Positions 35,665 through 47,506 are shown, counted from the first letter of the stretch. The stretch: 64,000 bases of DNA from Cellulomonas taurus (GCF_012931845.1 NZ_CP051884.1:1116001-1180000); one strand, 5' to 3'. A program made the numbers and translations. The notes: a model not told the origin generated them from the letters alone.

Positions 35665-36828
35665 ATGACCGGACGTTCGCGGACCCGACTGTCGGCGGTG
35701 GGCTGGGGTGCACTGGCACTCGGCCTGCCGCTGCTGGTCGTGGGTCTGTGGCAGGGCTGGGCCGAGCTGACCGCGCTGGGTGCGGTCGCCGTCGCCGCGG
35801 TGCTGGTCGCCCTCGCGACCACCCTGGGTCGACTGCCGCACCGGGTGCGCCTGGACCTGGCCGACCGGCGGGTCCGGGTGGGCGAGCGGGCGTTCGGCGG
35901 CGTGCTGGTCACCGCGCCGACCCGCCGCACCCGGGCGATCGGGCTGGAGCTCCAGGTCGGACAGGGCCGGGCCGAACTGGACGTACCGCCGCTGGCACCC
36001 GGCCAGACCCACGAGGAGCTGTTCGCGGTGCCCACCCACCGGCGCGCCGTGGTGACCGTCGGTCCGGTGCGGGCGGTCCGCGCCGACCCGCTGGGGCTGG
36101 CGGTGCGACACGCGACCACCACCGGCGCCGAGGAGTTGTTCGTGCACCCGCGGATCGTGCTGCTCACCGGCGCCGACTCCGGGCTGCTGCGCGACCTGGA
36201 GGGCGGATCGACCCGCGACCTGTCCGACTCCGACCTGGCCTTCCACGCCCTGCGCGACTACGTGGTGGGCGACGACCGGCGCTCGATCCACTGGCGCACC
36301 ACCGCCCGGCGCGGAGTGCTGACCGTCAAGCAGTACGAGGACACCCGGCGCACCCAGACCGCCGTGGCCCTGTCCACCGACCCGCGCGACTACGACCGGG
36401 ACGAGGACGATCTGGAGCTCGCGGTCAGCGTGCTGGCATCCCTCGGCGTCCAGGTGATGTCCGAGGAGCATCCGCTGGCGGTGCTGGCCGGCACGAACCG
36501 GGTCCGGACGACCGCGCGCCGCCCGTTCCTGGACGACTGCTCGGCGGTCGCCACCACCCCGGACGGTTCCGGCAGCAGCCTGCTCGGCCGCCGGGTGGCC
36601 CGGGAGGTGCCGGATGTCACCCTGGCGTTCCTGGTCACCGGTTCGACCACCACGGATGCCGAGCTGCGTGCCGCCGCTCGGCACGTTCCGGAGGGCACCC
36701 GCACCCTGGCGATCGGCTGCCGACCGGGCGCCGAGGTCCAGGTGCGCACCCAGCGCGGGCTGAGCCTGGTGCAGCTCGGTTCCCTGGACGACCTGCCCCG
36801 GGCGCTGCGACTGGCGGCCCGCGGATGA
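35665..36828 (+). CDS. DUF58 domain-containing membrane protein
   Basis: A 387-residue protein with two N-terminal membrane helices (about 10-55). A beta-rich region follows, then the DUF58 core with the signature DLSDSDLAFHALRDYVVGDDRRSIHWRTTARRG (here in two recognisable blocks, about 190-222). DUF58 proteins are VWA-like partners of MoxR ATPases. It starts one base after the MoxR stop and overlaps the transglutaminase-like gene by ATGA. Confidence 0.92.
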   Translation: MTGRSRTRLSAVGWGALALGLPLLVVGLWQGWAELTALGAVAVAAVLVALATTLGRLPHRVRLDLADRRVRVGERAFGGVLVTAPTRRTRAIGLELQVGQGRAELDVPPLAPGQTHEELFAVPTHRRAVVTVGPVRAVRADPLGLAVRHATTTGAEELFVHPRIVLLTGADSGLLRDLEGGSTRDLSDSDLAFHALRDYVVGDDRRSIHWRTTARRGVLTVKQYEDTRRTQTAVALSTDPRDYDRDEDDLELAVSVLASLGVQVMSEEHPLAVLAGTNRVRTTARRPFLDDCSAVATTPDGSGSSLLGRRVAREVPDVTLAFLVTGSTTTDAELRAAARHVPEGTRTLAIGCRPGAEVQVRTQRGLSLVQLGSLDDLPRALRLAARG

Positions 36829-39338
36829 GCGCCCCCGTGGCACCGGCCCCGGCGCCGACCGCCGACCCGACGTCGACCCTTCGTCGTCCCCGCGCCGCCG
36901 CCGACATCGCCGTCCCGGCGCTCGCCGTGCTGGCAGCGCTCACCCCGCTGCTGCCGGTCTACGGCGGTCTGACCGTGCTCCGCCCGGTGGTCGGCGGCGT
37001 GCTGGTCGGCACGTCGCTCGCGGTCGCGATGGTGCGCTGGCGGTGGAACGGCCTGATCGGCACCGCCGTCACCCTGGCGGTCGCGGCGATCGTCGGCGGC
37101 CCGTTGGCCACCCCGGACACCACCGTCGCGGGCATCCTGCCCACCCCCGCGTCCCTGGCCCAGGTGGTGCGCGGTGCGGCGCTGGGCTGGAAGGACATGC
37201 TCACCCTGCAACCACCGCTGGGGGACGCGGGCTGGCTGTTGGTGCCGGCGTTCCTGCTCGCCCTGATCGGTGCGCTGGTCGGGGTGCGGCTGGCGTTGGC
37301 CGCCGACCGGTGGGCGCCGCTGGCCGCGATCCCGGCGCCGGTGGTGTTCGCCGTGGCCGTGCTGCTCGGCGCCCGGGATGCCGTGGCGCCCGCGATGGTC
37401 GGCGCGGTGCTCGGGCTCGGTCTGCTGCTCTGGGCGTCCTGGCGGGCGGGACGGTTCCGGTTGCGTCGACCGGCGGTCCTCGCCCTGCTCCTGGTGATCG
37501 CCCTGGCTGCCGGGATCGGTGGCGGCGCGGCGGTGCAGGCGGCGGACGACCGCTTCGTGCTGCGCGAGCGGCTGATCCCGCCCTTCGATCCCTACGACTA
37601 CCCGAGCCCGCTGTCGGCCTTCCGGAACTACGTGAAGCAGGACGACACCCGCGACCTGTTCACCGTCACCGGCTTGCCCCAGGGTGGCCGGATCCGGTTG
37701 GCGACCTTCGACCGCTACGACGGCGTGGTCTGGAACGTGGCGGGGGACGGCAGCTCGCGGTCCTCCGGCCAGTTCCGCCGGGTCGGCGCGGTGGTGGACG
37801 AGACCGCCGGTTCGGTGGCCGGGGAGCGCGCGACCGTGGACTTCCGGATCGACGGGCTGACCGGTGTGTGGCTGCCCACCGTCGGCGCGGCCGAGGCGAT
37901 CGACTTCGACGACGCCGCCGCCCGGTCCGAGCTGCGCTACAACGACGCCACAGGCTCCGCCGTGCTCACCGGGGGACTGACCTCCGGCACCCATTACACC
38001 GTGGACACCGTGATCCCGGCCGAACCGGACGACGACCAGATCGGCTCCGCTCCGGCCGCCGCCACCGACCTGCCCGAGCCCGACGGAGTGCCGGACGCGG
38101 TGGTCTCCGCCGCCGGTGACGCCGCCCGGGACGCCGAGACCCCGCTGGCGGTCGCCCGGGCCATCGAGCAGGAGCTGTCCGAGGGCGGCTACTTCTCGCA
38201 CGGACTGACCGCCGCAGGCGACTACCCCTCGCTCTCCGGGCACGGTGCCGACCGCCTGACCAGCCTGCTCGGCGGTGACCTGATGGTCGGCGACGACGAG
38301 CAGTACGCCGCCGCGATGGCCCTGATGGCCCGGGAGATGGGTCTGCCCTCCCGGGTGGTGCTCGGCTTCGTGCCCGGCATGACCGACGACGGCGACATCA
38401 CCGCCCGGGACGCGGACGAGCCGGTCACCGTCACCGGGTCCGACATCCACGCCTGGGTCGAGATCCAGTTCACCGGCTACGGCTGGATCACCTTCGACCC
38501 CACCCCGCCGGAGTCGCAGACCCCGCAGGAGGACGACCAGACCAGCCCGTCCGAGCCCGAACCGCAGGTCGCGCAGCCGCCGCCCCCTCCCGCCGACCCG
38601 GTCGACCCGCCGGACGACGACGCCGAGGACCCGCAGACCGACGACCCCTCCGACACCGGGGCGCTCACCGTCTGGCAGACCGTGCTGCTCGCGGTCGGTG
38701 CCGGATCCGGGCTGCTGGTGCTGCTCGCCGCGCCGTTCCTGGCGATCATCGCGCTCAAGGCCCGCCGTCGGCACCAGCGGCGCAACGATCCCGAACCGGT
38801 GCGCCGGGTGGTCGGCGGCTGGCAGGAGGTGCTCGACCTCGCGACCGACCTGCGGCTGAGCACCGACCCGCTCGCCACCCGCCGGGAGACGGCGCAGGCG
38901 CTGGTCGCCGCCTTCGCCACCGGCGGCACGGCGACCAGCGGGCGGAAGGCCACGGGTGCGACCGCTGAGCTTCCGGATGGCCACCGGACCGCCCGGACCG
39001 ACAGCAGCGACCAGCCCGCCACCCGGCGGGCCCGTCGCGCCGAGACCCGCCCCGACGCCTGGCGTGACACCCGGCAGGACACCGCTGCCGACGCGCTCGC
39101 CCCGGCGGTGCGCGACCTCGCGGCCCAGGCGGATGCCGCGGTCTTCGGCGCCGACGACCCCACCGTCGACCAGGCCCAACGGTTCTGGGCCGACGTCGAC
39201 GCCACCCTGGCCCGGATGCGGGCCGCCACCCCTCGTCGGGCACGATGGCGGGGCAGGATCACCACCCGGTCGCTGCGCGCCCGCGCCGCCGAGCGCCGCC
39301 GCCGCCGGGTGATCAGGACGAGGAGACAGCAGCGATGA
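36825..39338 (+). CDS. TgpA-like transglutaminase-fold membrane protein, catalytic Cys missing
   Basis: An 837-residue protein. About seven N-terminal membrane helices (25-250) are followed by an extracytoplasmic region with a transglutaminase core (about 430-565). A Pro/acidic linker, one further membrane helix (about 615-645, VWQTVLLAVGAGSGLLVLLAAPFLAI) and a cytoplasmic Arg-rich tail complete it. In the core, His542 (DIHAWVEI) and Asp558 (TFDPTPP) of the triad are present. The nucleophile position, normally Cys in a G-x-C-E-Q-F/Y-A block, reads GDDEQYAAA, with Asp491. It is therefore probably a pseudoenzyme or binding module. It overlaps both neighbours. It corresponds to tgm of PFNA clusters. 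Confidence 0.88.
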   Translation: MSAPVAPAPAPTADPTSTLRRPRAAADIAVPALAVLAALTPLLPVYGGLTVLRPVVGGVLVGTSLAVAMVRWRWNGLIGTAVTLAVAAIVGGPLATPDTTVAGILPTPASLAQVVRGAALGWKDMLTLQPPLGDAGWLLVPAFLLALIGALVGVRLALAADRWAPLAAIPAPVVFAVAVLLGARDAVAPAMVGAVLGLGLLLWASWRAGRFRLRRPAVLALLLVIALAAGIGGGAAVQAADDRFVLRERLIPPFDPYDYPSPLSAFRNYVKQDDTRDLFTVTGLPQGGRIRLATFDRYDGVVWNVAGDGSSRSSGQFRRVGAVVDETAGSVAGERATVDFRIDGLTGVWLPTVGAAEAIDFDDAAARSELRYNDATGSAVLTGGLTSGTHYTVDTVIPAEPDDDQIGSAPAAATDLPEPDGVPDAVVSAAGDAARDAETPLAVARAIEQELSEGGYFSHGLTAAGDYPSLSGHGADRLTSLLGGDLMVGDDEQYAAAMALMAREMGLPSRVVLGFVPGMTDDGDITARDADEPVTVTGSDIHAWVEIQFTGYGWITFDPTPPESQTPQEDDQTSPSEPEPQVAQPPPPPADPVDPPDDDAEDPQTDDPSDTGALTVWQTVLLAVGAGSGLLVLLAAPFLAIIALKARRRHQRRNDPEPVRRVVGGWQEVLDLATDLRLSTDPLATRRETAQALVAAFATGGTATSGRKATGATAELPDGHRTARTDSSDQPATRRARRAETRPDAWRDTRQDTAADALAPAVRDLAAQADAAVFGADDPTVDQAQRFWADVDATLARMRAATPRRARWRGRITTRSLRARAAERRRRRVIRTRRQQR

Positions 39339-41179
39339 GCACCGCAGCCGTGATCGGCGCACCCCCCGCCCCGGTGGGTCGGCGCGTCCTGGCCGCCCTG
39401 ATCGACGGTCTCGGCACCGCACTGTGCGCCGTCCCGATCTGGCTGTCCGCCGTCACCGCCGGTCTGGACGCCCGGGGGAGCGGGGCCGCGCCGGTGCTCT
39501 CCACCGTGCCCACGCTCATCGGTGGCGGTCTGCTCCTGGTCTGGGGTGTCGTCCAATGGGTGCTGCACGGCACCAAGGGCTGGACCGTCGGCCGTCGACT
39601 CCTCGGGCTGCGGGTGGTGGACGCCCTCACAGGTCGGCCGATCGGGCTCGGTCGGGCCCTGGTACGTGCGCTGATCGTCGCCCTCGGCTCCCTCGCCTGC
39701 GGGGTGGGCCAGTGGGTGGTGCTCGCCTCCGTGTTCTGGGACCCCACCGGTCGCCGGCGCGGCTGGCACGACCGGATCGCCGAGGCGATCGTCGTCGACC
39801 TGCGCGCGGCGCCCGCCGCGGGCCGGATGGACGGCTACCGGGCGCGCCCCGCACCGAGCGGTGCGCCGTCCGGTCCCGGCCTCGGCGACCGCACGCCACC
39901 GCACCCGAACGCGGCCCCGTGGCCCAGCTCCGGGTCGGCGACCGTGCCGTCGATCCCCGCATCCCCGACACCGAGCCCGGCACGGCCATTCCCGGCCCCG
40001 TCGTCGCCCGCCCCGAGCCCGGCGTCCCCGACCGGGCAGCCCACGCCTGCGCCCGCGACCCAACCGACGCAGGCGTCCCCGGCCCCGTCGCAGGCAGCCT
40101 GGCCGCCCGCCTCGTCGATCGGCACCGGCCCGCTGTCCGGTGCCACCCCGGCCGTCCCGCGCCGCCCCGGCGACCCGGTGCCCCCGGAGCAGACCCGGTG
40201 GGCGGGCATGGTCGCCGCCGGTGGCACGATCCCCGAGCCCGGCCTGGTCCTGCCGCCCCTGCGGACCCCGTACCCGGCCACGCCGGCCCCCGACCCGCAG
40301 GCGGTCACTGCGCAGACGCCGGACCCCGACGCCCCACGCCCGGAGTCACCGGGCCCGGATGTGCCGTCCCGGGAATCGACGCCCGATGACCTCGCAGTCG
40401 GGGTTCCCCATCCAGGCGCCGCCACCGACGGCACCCCCGCGGACCGCCCGGATCTCGACCACACGGTCGACGACCTCCCCGCGTGGACCGGCCGCCCGAC
40501 GCCCGCCATCCCGCACGCCACCGTCCCGCCGCGCGCCGATCAGCCCAGCGGCAGTCAGGGCCGCAGCGACCAGCCCGCCAGCCACCAGCTCCGCCCTGGC
40601 CCGGTGACCGATCCCGCGCCGAGCACCATGCGCGACACCACCCAGATCCCCACGGTCCCCGCCGCCCCCGCGATCCCCGCCATTCCCGCTGTCGGACCCA
40701 CGCCCGACCCGGACGTCCCGCCGATGGACTCGTTCTGGTCCGACCCGACCCCCACCGGTTCCGCCCCGGTGCCGACCGCCGCCCAGCACGCCACCGGCGC
40801 CGCCCGTCCCGCCAGCCCCCGCGCGGGGTCGACCTCGGAGACCCCCGCCGGGTGGGCCGTCCGCCTCCCGGACGGCAGCGTCCTCGACCTCGACCCGGGT
40901 CCGGTGCTGATCGGCCGCAACCCCGCCGGGCTGGTGGGGTTGCGCACGGTGGCCGTGCAGGACCCCGGGATGTCGGTGTCCAAGACCCACCTGGTCGTCG
41001 GCGCTGACGCCGCTGGTGCCTGGGTGATGGACCGCGCGTCGACGAACGGCACCCTGGTCACGCTGCCGGACGGGGAGAAGATCGTCTGCCTGCCCGATCA
41101 GCGGGTGCGGGTCGCCCCGGGATCGGTGGTTTTCTTCGGTGACCTGTCACTGACCGTCGGCCTGGTCGACCCCGCCTGA
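39335..41179 (+). CDS. RDD family membrane protein with C-terminal FHA domain
   Basis: A 614-residue protein. The N-terminal RDD domain (about 10-155) includes VGRRVLAALIDGLGTALCAVPIW and GWTVGRRLLGLRVVDALTGRP. A low-complexity Pro/Ala/Thr linker of over 300 residues follows, then an FHA domain (about 510-610) with IGRNP, VSKTHL and RASTNGT. It would bring a phosphothreonine-binding module to the membrane, close to the kinase and other PFNA proteins. It closes the cluster, and the next gene (leuA) has its own regulated promoter. Confidence 0.88.
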   Translation: MSTAAVIGAPPAPVGRRVLAALIDGLGTALCAVPIWLSAVTAGLDARGSGAAPVLSTVPTLIGGGLLLVWGVVQWVLHGTKGWTVGRRLLGLRVVDALTGRPIGLGRALVRALIVALGSLACGVGQWVVLASVFWDPTGRRRGWHDRIAEAIVVDLRAAPAAGRMDGYRARPAPSGAPSGPGLGDRTPPHPNAAPWPSSGSATVPSIPASPTPSPARPFPAPSSPAPSPASPTGQPTPAPATQPTQASPAPSQAAWPPASSIGTGPLSGATPAVPRRPGDPVPPEQTRWAGMVAAGGTIPEPGLVLPPLRTPYPATPAPDPQAVTAQTPDPDAPRPESPGPDVPSRESTPDDLAVGVPHPGAATDGTPADRPDLDHTVDDLPAWTGRPTPAIPHATVPPRADQPSGSQGRSDQPASHQLRPGPVTDPAPSTMRDTTQIPTVPAAPAIPAIPAVGPTPDPDVPPMDSFWSDPTPTGSAPVPTAAQHATGAARPASPRAGSTSETPAGWAVRLPDGSVLDLDPGPVLIGRNPAGLVGLRTVAVQDPGMSVSKTHLVVGADAAGAWVMDRASTNGTLVTLPDGEKIVCLPDQRVRVAPGSVVFFGDLSLTVGLVDPA

Positions 41180-41263
41180 CGGCGAGTGCGACCCTCGCGG
41201 GCACGACAGTCCGGTCCGGTTGACCGCATGACGGACATCACGTGCGCCCGCACCCGCCCGGAG

Positions 41264-41269
41264 TATGGT
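41264..41269 (+). promoter_or_regulatory. -10-like element of the leuA leader
   Basis: TATGGT lies 6 nt before the leader-peptide ATG at 41276, so the leader peptide is probably translated from a leaderless transcript. Confidence 0.45.
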
Positions 41270-41275
41270 GGCCGC

Positions 41276-43142
<1,867 letters not shown>

Positions 43143-43176
43143 TTCCCTCGCTGCAGCCGATGCGGTGACGATCCGC

Positions 43177-43214
43177 CACCCGGCCCCGGGGTGCTACCAC
43201 CCCGGGGCCGGGTG
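43177..43214 (+). terminator. leuA terminator
   Basis: A perfect 17-bp stem, 43177-43193 with 43198-43214, and a CTAC tetraloop, 34 nt after the leuA stop. Confidence 0.85.
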
Positions 43215-43318
43215 ACTTCGGCCCGGCGTCCGGGTGAAAAGGCCCAACCACCTCCCCGGAGCCGGGCGCGTTGGTCGATCCTCAAAGGCACATCAGCAGG
43301 CCGATCGGGGGAGGGGCC

Positions 43319-44887
43319 ATGGGCAGACAGCTCGCCGTGGTGCCCGAATTCGGCCCGTTGCACGCGTTGGCCCAGGGTGGCTTCGACGCGTTGCAGCACG
43401 GGAGCCCCGAGTTGGCCGAGGCCCGGTCGCGCCGGGTCGCGGCGCTGGCGGTCGCCGCAGGTGATCACGCGACATGGCGGTACGCCCAGTTCGTGCTCGC
43501 CCGGGCGCTGGTCGCCGAGCACCGGCCGTGGGAGGCGCTGGAGGTGGTCGACGAACTCCTTGCCGTCACCCGCGACGACCCGCGGCCGTTCTGGCGCGCC
43601 AAGGCGCTCGGTGTCCGTGCCGTGGCCCTGCGGGGCACCGGGGTCGAACACGAGGTGATCGACGTGCTCGCCGAGGTCTGGGTGCTGACCGATGCCGCCG
43701 ACGGCACCGTCTACAACCAGGTCTCCGCCACCGTGATGCTGGCGAACGCGCTGCGCACCGTGGAGCTGTACGAGCAGGCCGACCGGCTGCTGTCCGGGCT
43801 GTGGCGGGTGGTCCAGCCCGAGATCGTGCCGATGGTGGTGCTGGACGGTGCGCGCGCCCTGGCCGAGTGGTCGCTGCATCTGGCGCTGATCGCGGACCCG
43901 CGGGCCGGTGAGGTGCAGCAGCGGCTCGCCTCCCGGGCGATGCTGCTGCGCCGGGTCGCACCGGCCGACGACGAGCTGCAGTCGTTCGCCCTGGCCTTCG
44001 AGGCGCTGGCGACCTACCTGCTGCAGGACATCCGGGGCGCCACCGGGCTGATCGAGGCGTTGCGGCGCCGGTCGTGGCCGCGCCGGGGGAGCGTCGAGTG
44101 GCTGGTCGCGACCTTCGTGTCGGGGATGCTCGCCTGCACCGCCGCCCGGTTCGAGGAGGCCACCGAGGACCTGGAGGACCTGCGCGAGGTGGCGGCCGAT
44201 CACGGTCAGGACCTGTGGACGGTGGTGGCCGACGAGGCCCTGGTGCGGATCGCCACCGAGCGGTTCGGACCGCACCCCGCCCTGGGGCACGCCCGGAGCA
44301 TGTTCCGCCGGGCCGTCTCCCGGTGGGCGGCGCAGCAGGCAGACCGCTTCGAGGCGGTGCGCACCCGGATCCGGCTGCACGAGCTGCTGGCCGAACGCGA
44401 CCGTGCCACCCGGCTGACCCGGGTCGACCCGCTCACCGGGGTGGGCAATCGCCGCGCGTTGCAGCAGCGGTTGGAGGGCTCGGGGCCGGTGAGCGCGATC
44501 TTCGTCGACGTGGACGACTTCAAGCTGGTCAACGAGCAGTTCTCTCATGTCACCGGCGATGCGGCACTGGTCGAACTCGGTCGGCTGCTCGGCTCGGTGG
44601 CCGGGCCGGGGGACCTGCTGGCGCGGTACGGCGGGGACGAGTTCGTGCTGATCCTGCCCGGCCGGGACGCCGATGTGGTCGAGCTGGACCGTCGGGCGGC
44701 GGATCTGGTCCGCCTGGTCCGGCAGCACGACTGGTCGGTGCTGGCCCCGGGGCTGCGGGTCACGGTGTCGGTAGGGGTCGCGGTTGCGCTCGATGCGGCG
44801 GTGGTGCTGACGGAGGCGAGCACGGCGGTGCTGACCGCCAAGCGGCTGGGCCGCGATCGGGTGACGGTCGCCGGGTTGCCGGTCTGA
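43319..44887 (+). CDS. Diguanylate cyclase with N-terminal TPR-like region (GGDEF)
   Basis: A 522-residue cytoplasmic protein. Residues about 20-350 are helical with TPR-like repeats and no membrane segment. The GGDEF domain (about 365-520) has [30 protein letters not shown] and the active-site motif YGGDEFVL (GGDEF at 438-442), so c-di-GMP synthesis is likely. The RxxD inhibitory site expected just upstream reads GPGD, so product inhibition should be lost. ATG at 43319 follows GGGGGAGGGG. The window also carries a degenerate EAL protein at 3382. Confidence 0.9.
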   Translation: MGRQLAVVPEFGPLHALAQGGFDALQHGSPELAEARSRRVAALAVAAGDHATWRYAQFVLARALVAEHRPWEALEVVDELLAVTRDDPRPFWRAKALGVRAVALRGTGVEHEVIDVLAEVWVLTDAADGTVYNQVSATVMLANALRTVELYEQADRLLSGLWRVVQPEIVPMVVLDGARALAEWSLHLALIADPRAGEVQQRLASRAMLLRRVAPADDELQSFALAFEALATYLLQDIRGATGLIEALRRRSWPRRGSVEWLVATFVSGMLACTAARFEEATEDLEDLREVAADHGQDLWTVVADEALVRIATERFGPHPALGHARSMFRRAVSRWAAQQADRFEAVRTRIRLHELLAERDRATRLTRVDPLTGVGNRRALQQRLEGSGPVSAIFVDVDDFKLVNEQFSHVTGDAALVELGRLLGSVAGPGDLLARYGGDEFVLILPGRDADVVELDRRAADLVRLVRQHDWSVLAPGLRVTVSVGVAVALDAAVVLTEASTAVLTAKRLGRDRVTVAGLPV

Positions 44888-44945
44888 CCTGTGCGCGTTC
44901 TGTACCGGTCCGGCGGGTGTCGCGCGCGGTGTCGGCGCCATGGCG

Positions 44946-44951
44946 GACAAT
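44946..44951 (+). promoter_or_regulatory. -10-like element for leaderless recO
   Basis: GACAAT lies 6 nt before the GTG at 44958. The same arrangement precedes the dus gene at 54379. Confidence 0.45.
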
Positions 44952-44957
44952 GGTCGG

Positions 44958-45689
44958 GTGAGCCTCTACCGCGATGAGGCGATCGTGCTCCGCACCCACA
45001 AGCTGGGTGAGGCGGACCGGATCGTCACGCTGCTGACCCGCGGCAACGGCAAGGTCCGTGCCGTCGCCAAGGGGGTCCGGCGTACCACCTCGCGGATCGG
45101 CTCCCGGCTGGAGCCGTTCATGCACGTGGACCTGCAGCTGAGCACCGGCCGGAACCTGGACGTGGTGAGCCAGGTCGAGACGCTCGGCTCCTACGGTCGG
45201 CAGGTCAGCGAGGACTACGCCCTGTACACGGTCGGCGCGGTGATGCTGGAGACCGCCGACCGGCTGGTGGAGGCCGAGCACGAACCTGCGCTGCCGCAGT
45301 ACTGGCTGTTGGTCGGTGCCGTGCGGTCGCTGGCAGGGCGCGAGCACGCCCCCGGGCTGATCCTCGACTCCTACCTGCTGCGCGCCCTCGCGATCGCCGG
45401 GTGGGCACCGAGCTTCACCGACTGCGCCCGGTGCGGCCGTCCCGGGCCGCACCACGCGTTCAACGTCGCGGCCGGTGGCGCCGTCTGCTCCACCTGCCGT
45501 CCACCCGGGTCGCCCGCCCCCGCCCCCGAGACCTTCGCGTTGCTGTCCGCGCTGATCACCGGTGACTGGTCGGTGGCGGACGCCTCCGCGGAACGGCACC
45601 GCCGCGAGGGCAACGGCCTGGTCTCCGCGTACTCACAGTTCCACCTGGAGCGTCAGCTGCGCTCCCTGCCCCTGGTCGAGAGGATCTGA
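44958..45689 (+). CDS. recO: DNA repair protein RecO
   Basis: A 243-residue protein that anneals SSB-coated DNA and loads RecA with RecR. The N-terminal OB fold begins [26 protein letters not shown] four-Cys zinc site (CARC...CSTC) lies in the C-terminal half. GTG at 44958 is chosen over the ATG at 44940 because RecO homology starts there and a -10-like GACAAT precedes it. The stop overlaps the uppS start (TGATG). Confidence 0.94.
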   Translation: MSLYRDEAIVLRTHKLGEADRIVTLLTRGNGKVRAVAKGVRRTTSRIGSRLEPFMHVDLQLSTGRNLDVVSQVETLGSYGRQVSEDYALYTVGAVMLETADRLVEAEHEPALPQYWLLVGAVRSLAGREHAPGLILDSYLLRALAIAGWAPSFTDCARCGRPGPHHAFNVAAGGAVCSTCRPPGSPAPAPETFALLSALITGDWSVADASAERHRREGNGLVSAYSQFHLERQLRSLPLVERI

Positions 45690-46471
45690 TGACCCCCCAG
45701 CCCCCGCCGCCGCACCCCAGTGGCGCCCGCCCGCCGGTCATCCCCTCCGCGCTGGTCCCGAAGCACGTCGCGATCGTGATGGACGGCAACGGTCGCTGGG
45801 CCAACGCCCGTGGTCTGCCCCGCACCGAGGGCCACAAGGCCGGCGAGGCGGCGCTGCTGGACGTGGTCGCCGGGGCGATCGACCTGGGGATCACGCACAT
45901 CTCCGCCTACGCCTTCTCCACCGAGAACTGGTCCCGGTCGCCGGAGGAAGTGCGGTTCCTGATGGGCTTCAACCGGGACGTGATCCGCCGTCAGCGTGAC
46001 ACCATGCACTCCTGGGGCGTCCGGGTCCGCTGGGCCGGACGCCGGCCTCGGCTGTGGCGATCGGTGATCACCGAGCTGGAGGAGGCCGAGCGGATGACCG
46101 CCGGCAACACCACCTGCACCCTGACGATGTGCGTCAACTACGGGGGCCGGGCCGAGATCGCCGACGCCGCCCGTGCCATCGCGCAGGACGTCGCCGCCGG
46201 GCGCCTCAAGGCCGACCGCATCTCGGAGAAGACGATCGCCCGCTACCTCGACGAGCCGGACATGCCCGACGTCGACATGCTCTGGCGCACCGGTGGCGAG
46301 CAGCGCACCTCCAACTTCCTGATCTGGCAGTCCGCCTACGCGGAGATGGTGTTCACCCCCGAGCCGTGGCCCGATGTCGACCGCCGTGCGCTGTGGCGCG
46401 CGGCCGAGACCTACGCCCGACGCGACCGACGTTACGGCGGTGCCGTGGACACCCCGGAGGTCGCGGGATAA
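45689..46471 (+). CDS. uppS: Isoprenyl transferase (undecaprenyl/decaprenyl diphosphate synthase)
   Basis: A 260-residue cis-prenyltransferase that makes the polyprenyl carrier for cell-wall synthesis. Signature blocks are [37 protein letters not shown] and the C-terminal [19 protein letters not shown]. Chain length cannot be read with certainty. It forms a two-gene operon with recO, the standard actinobacterial arrangement. Confidence 0.95.
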   Translation: MTPQPPPPHPSGARPPVIPSALVPKHVAIVMDGNGRWANARGLPRTEGHKAGEAALLDVVAGAIDLGITHISAYAFSTENWSRSPEEVRFLMGFNRDVIRRQRDTMHSWGVRVRWAGRRPRLWRSVITELEEAERMTAGNTTCTLTMCVNYGGRAEIADAARAIAQDVAAGRLKADRISEKTIARYLDEPDMPDVDMLWRTGGEQRTSNFLIWQSAYAEMVFTPEPWPDVDRRALWRAAETYARRDRRYGGAVDTPEVAG

Positions 46472-46511
46472 CCCCTGGTGGCGGTCCGGTTCGGCCCTCT
46501 ACGGTGCTGGC

Positions 46512-46883
46512 ATGAGCATCACCGTGGGCATGATCACCATCGACTCCGCCGACGCCGCCGCGCTGTCCTCCTGGTGGGCCGACCGCCTCGGCGGTGAGGC
46601 GGTGGACGAGAGCGGCGGCAGTGGCCGCTTCTTCACCGTGGCGACCCCCGGTGGCAGCACCTTCGGTTTCCAGCAGGTCGCCGACCCCACGCCGGGCAAG
46701 AACCGACTGCACATCGACTTCACCGTCGATGACCGGGCCGCCGTGGTGGCGTCGATGCTCGCCGAGGGCGCGACCCTGGTCGCCGAGCGGGACCTGAGCG
46801 AGTTCGGCGACGACTTCGGCTGGACCGTGCTGGCCGACCCGGACGGGAACCAGTTCTGCCTGGCCCAGCACGAGGGCGCCTAA
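46512..46883 (+). CDS. VOC family protein (glyoxalase/bleomycin-resistance fold)
   Basis: A 123-residue single-module VOC protein: TVGMITIDSADAAALSSWWADRLG at the N-terminus and GWTVLADPDGNQFCLAQ at the C-terminus, typical of the paired beta-alpha-beta-beta-beta fold. Family members bind metals and act in detoxification or ring cleavage; no specific activity can be assigned. TACGGT lies 6 nt upstream of the ATG, so a leaderless transcript is likely. Confidence 0.85.
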   Translation: MSITVGMITIDSADAAALSSWWADRLGGEAVDESGGSGRFFTVATPGGSTFGFQQVADPTPGKNRLHIDFTVDDRAAVVASMLAEGATLVAERDLSEFGDDFGWTVLADPDGNQFCLAQHEGA

Positions 46884-46904
46884 GGCAGCCGGCTGACCGA
46901 CGGC

Positions 46905-46942
46905 GTGACCGCGCGCGGCTGAGGTCAGTTCGGCGCGGTCAC
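46905..46942. terminator. Possible bidirectional terminator (VOC / VTT genes)
   Basis: GTGACCGCGC and GCGCGGTCAC form a 10-bp stem with an 18-nt loop. The right arm lies inside the 3' end of the convergent VTT-domain gene. Confidence 0.4.
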
Positions 46943-47506
46943 GGCGTTCGCCGCGCGTCGACGCCGGACGGTCACCACCCCGGCCACCGCGGCGACCAGC
47001 AGCACCAGCACACCCACCAGCGCCCACGGCGACGCCAGGGCCAACTGCGCGGCCGCCCAGACGGCGCCCAGCCCGACGGTGCCCCAGATGAACGCCCAGG
47101 CGATCGACCCCGGGATCGAGGCCACGACGAACCGCGGGTAGGGCATCCGCACCAGACCCGAGCCGACGAAGATCGCGGTCTGGATGCCGACCGTGACGTA
47201 GGCGAAGGTGACGGCCAGCGGTCCCCAGCGGTGGATCAGGGCGAGCGCTCGCCGAGCGGTGGGGGTGGTCATCAGTCGCTGGGAGTGGGCGCGCAGGACG
47301 TGCAGGCGACCCGGCTGTGGTGGCTGGTCGGTCGGCTGGACGGTCGGGTGGTCGACCCGGTCGGCGAGGCGACCGGCGCCGGAGAACACCCCGCGCCCGA
47401 GCCAGTAGAGCAGGTGCGAGCGAGCCAGGACGATCACGAACAGGGCGCCGATCACGGCGGCGAACGGCCACCCGGCCATCCCGTACGCGGCCGCCATATC
47501 GGTCAT
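46925..47506 (-). CDS. VTT/DedA-like membrane protein
   Basis: A 193-residue membrane protein. It begins with a helix (AVIGALFVIVLARSHLLYWLGRGVF), has a charged loop, and continues RWGPLAVTFAYVTVGIQTAIFVGSGLVRMPYPRF in two blocks. It ends with more helices and a basic tail. The central part resembles the VTT (SNARE-associated, DedA) domain of proposed lipid scramblases or proton-dependent transporters. It is shorter than classical DedA proteins and lacks a convincing ExxxG motif. Function inferred only at family level. Confidence 0.7.
   Translation of the reverse strand: MTDMAAAYGMAGWPFAAVIGALFVIVLARSHLLYWLGRGVFSGAGRLADRVDHPTVQPTDQPPQPGRLHVLRAHSQRLMTTPTARRALALIHRWGPLAVTFAYVTVGIQTAIFVGSGLVRMPYPRFVVASIPGSIAWAFIWGTVGLGAVWAAAQLALASPWALVGVLVLLVAAVAGVVTVRRRRAANAVTAPN

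Noticed and set aside
41220..41225. TTGACC as -35 element of the leuA leader promoter
   Set aside because: It lies 38 nt from the TATGGT -10 element, far outside the usual 16-19 nt spacing.
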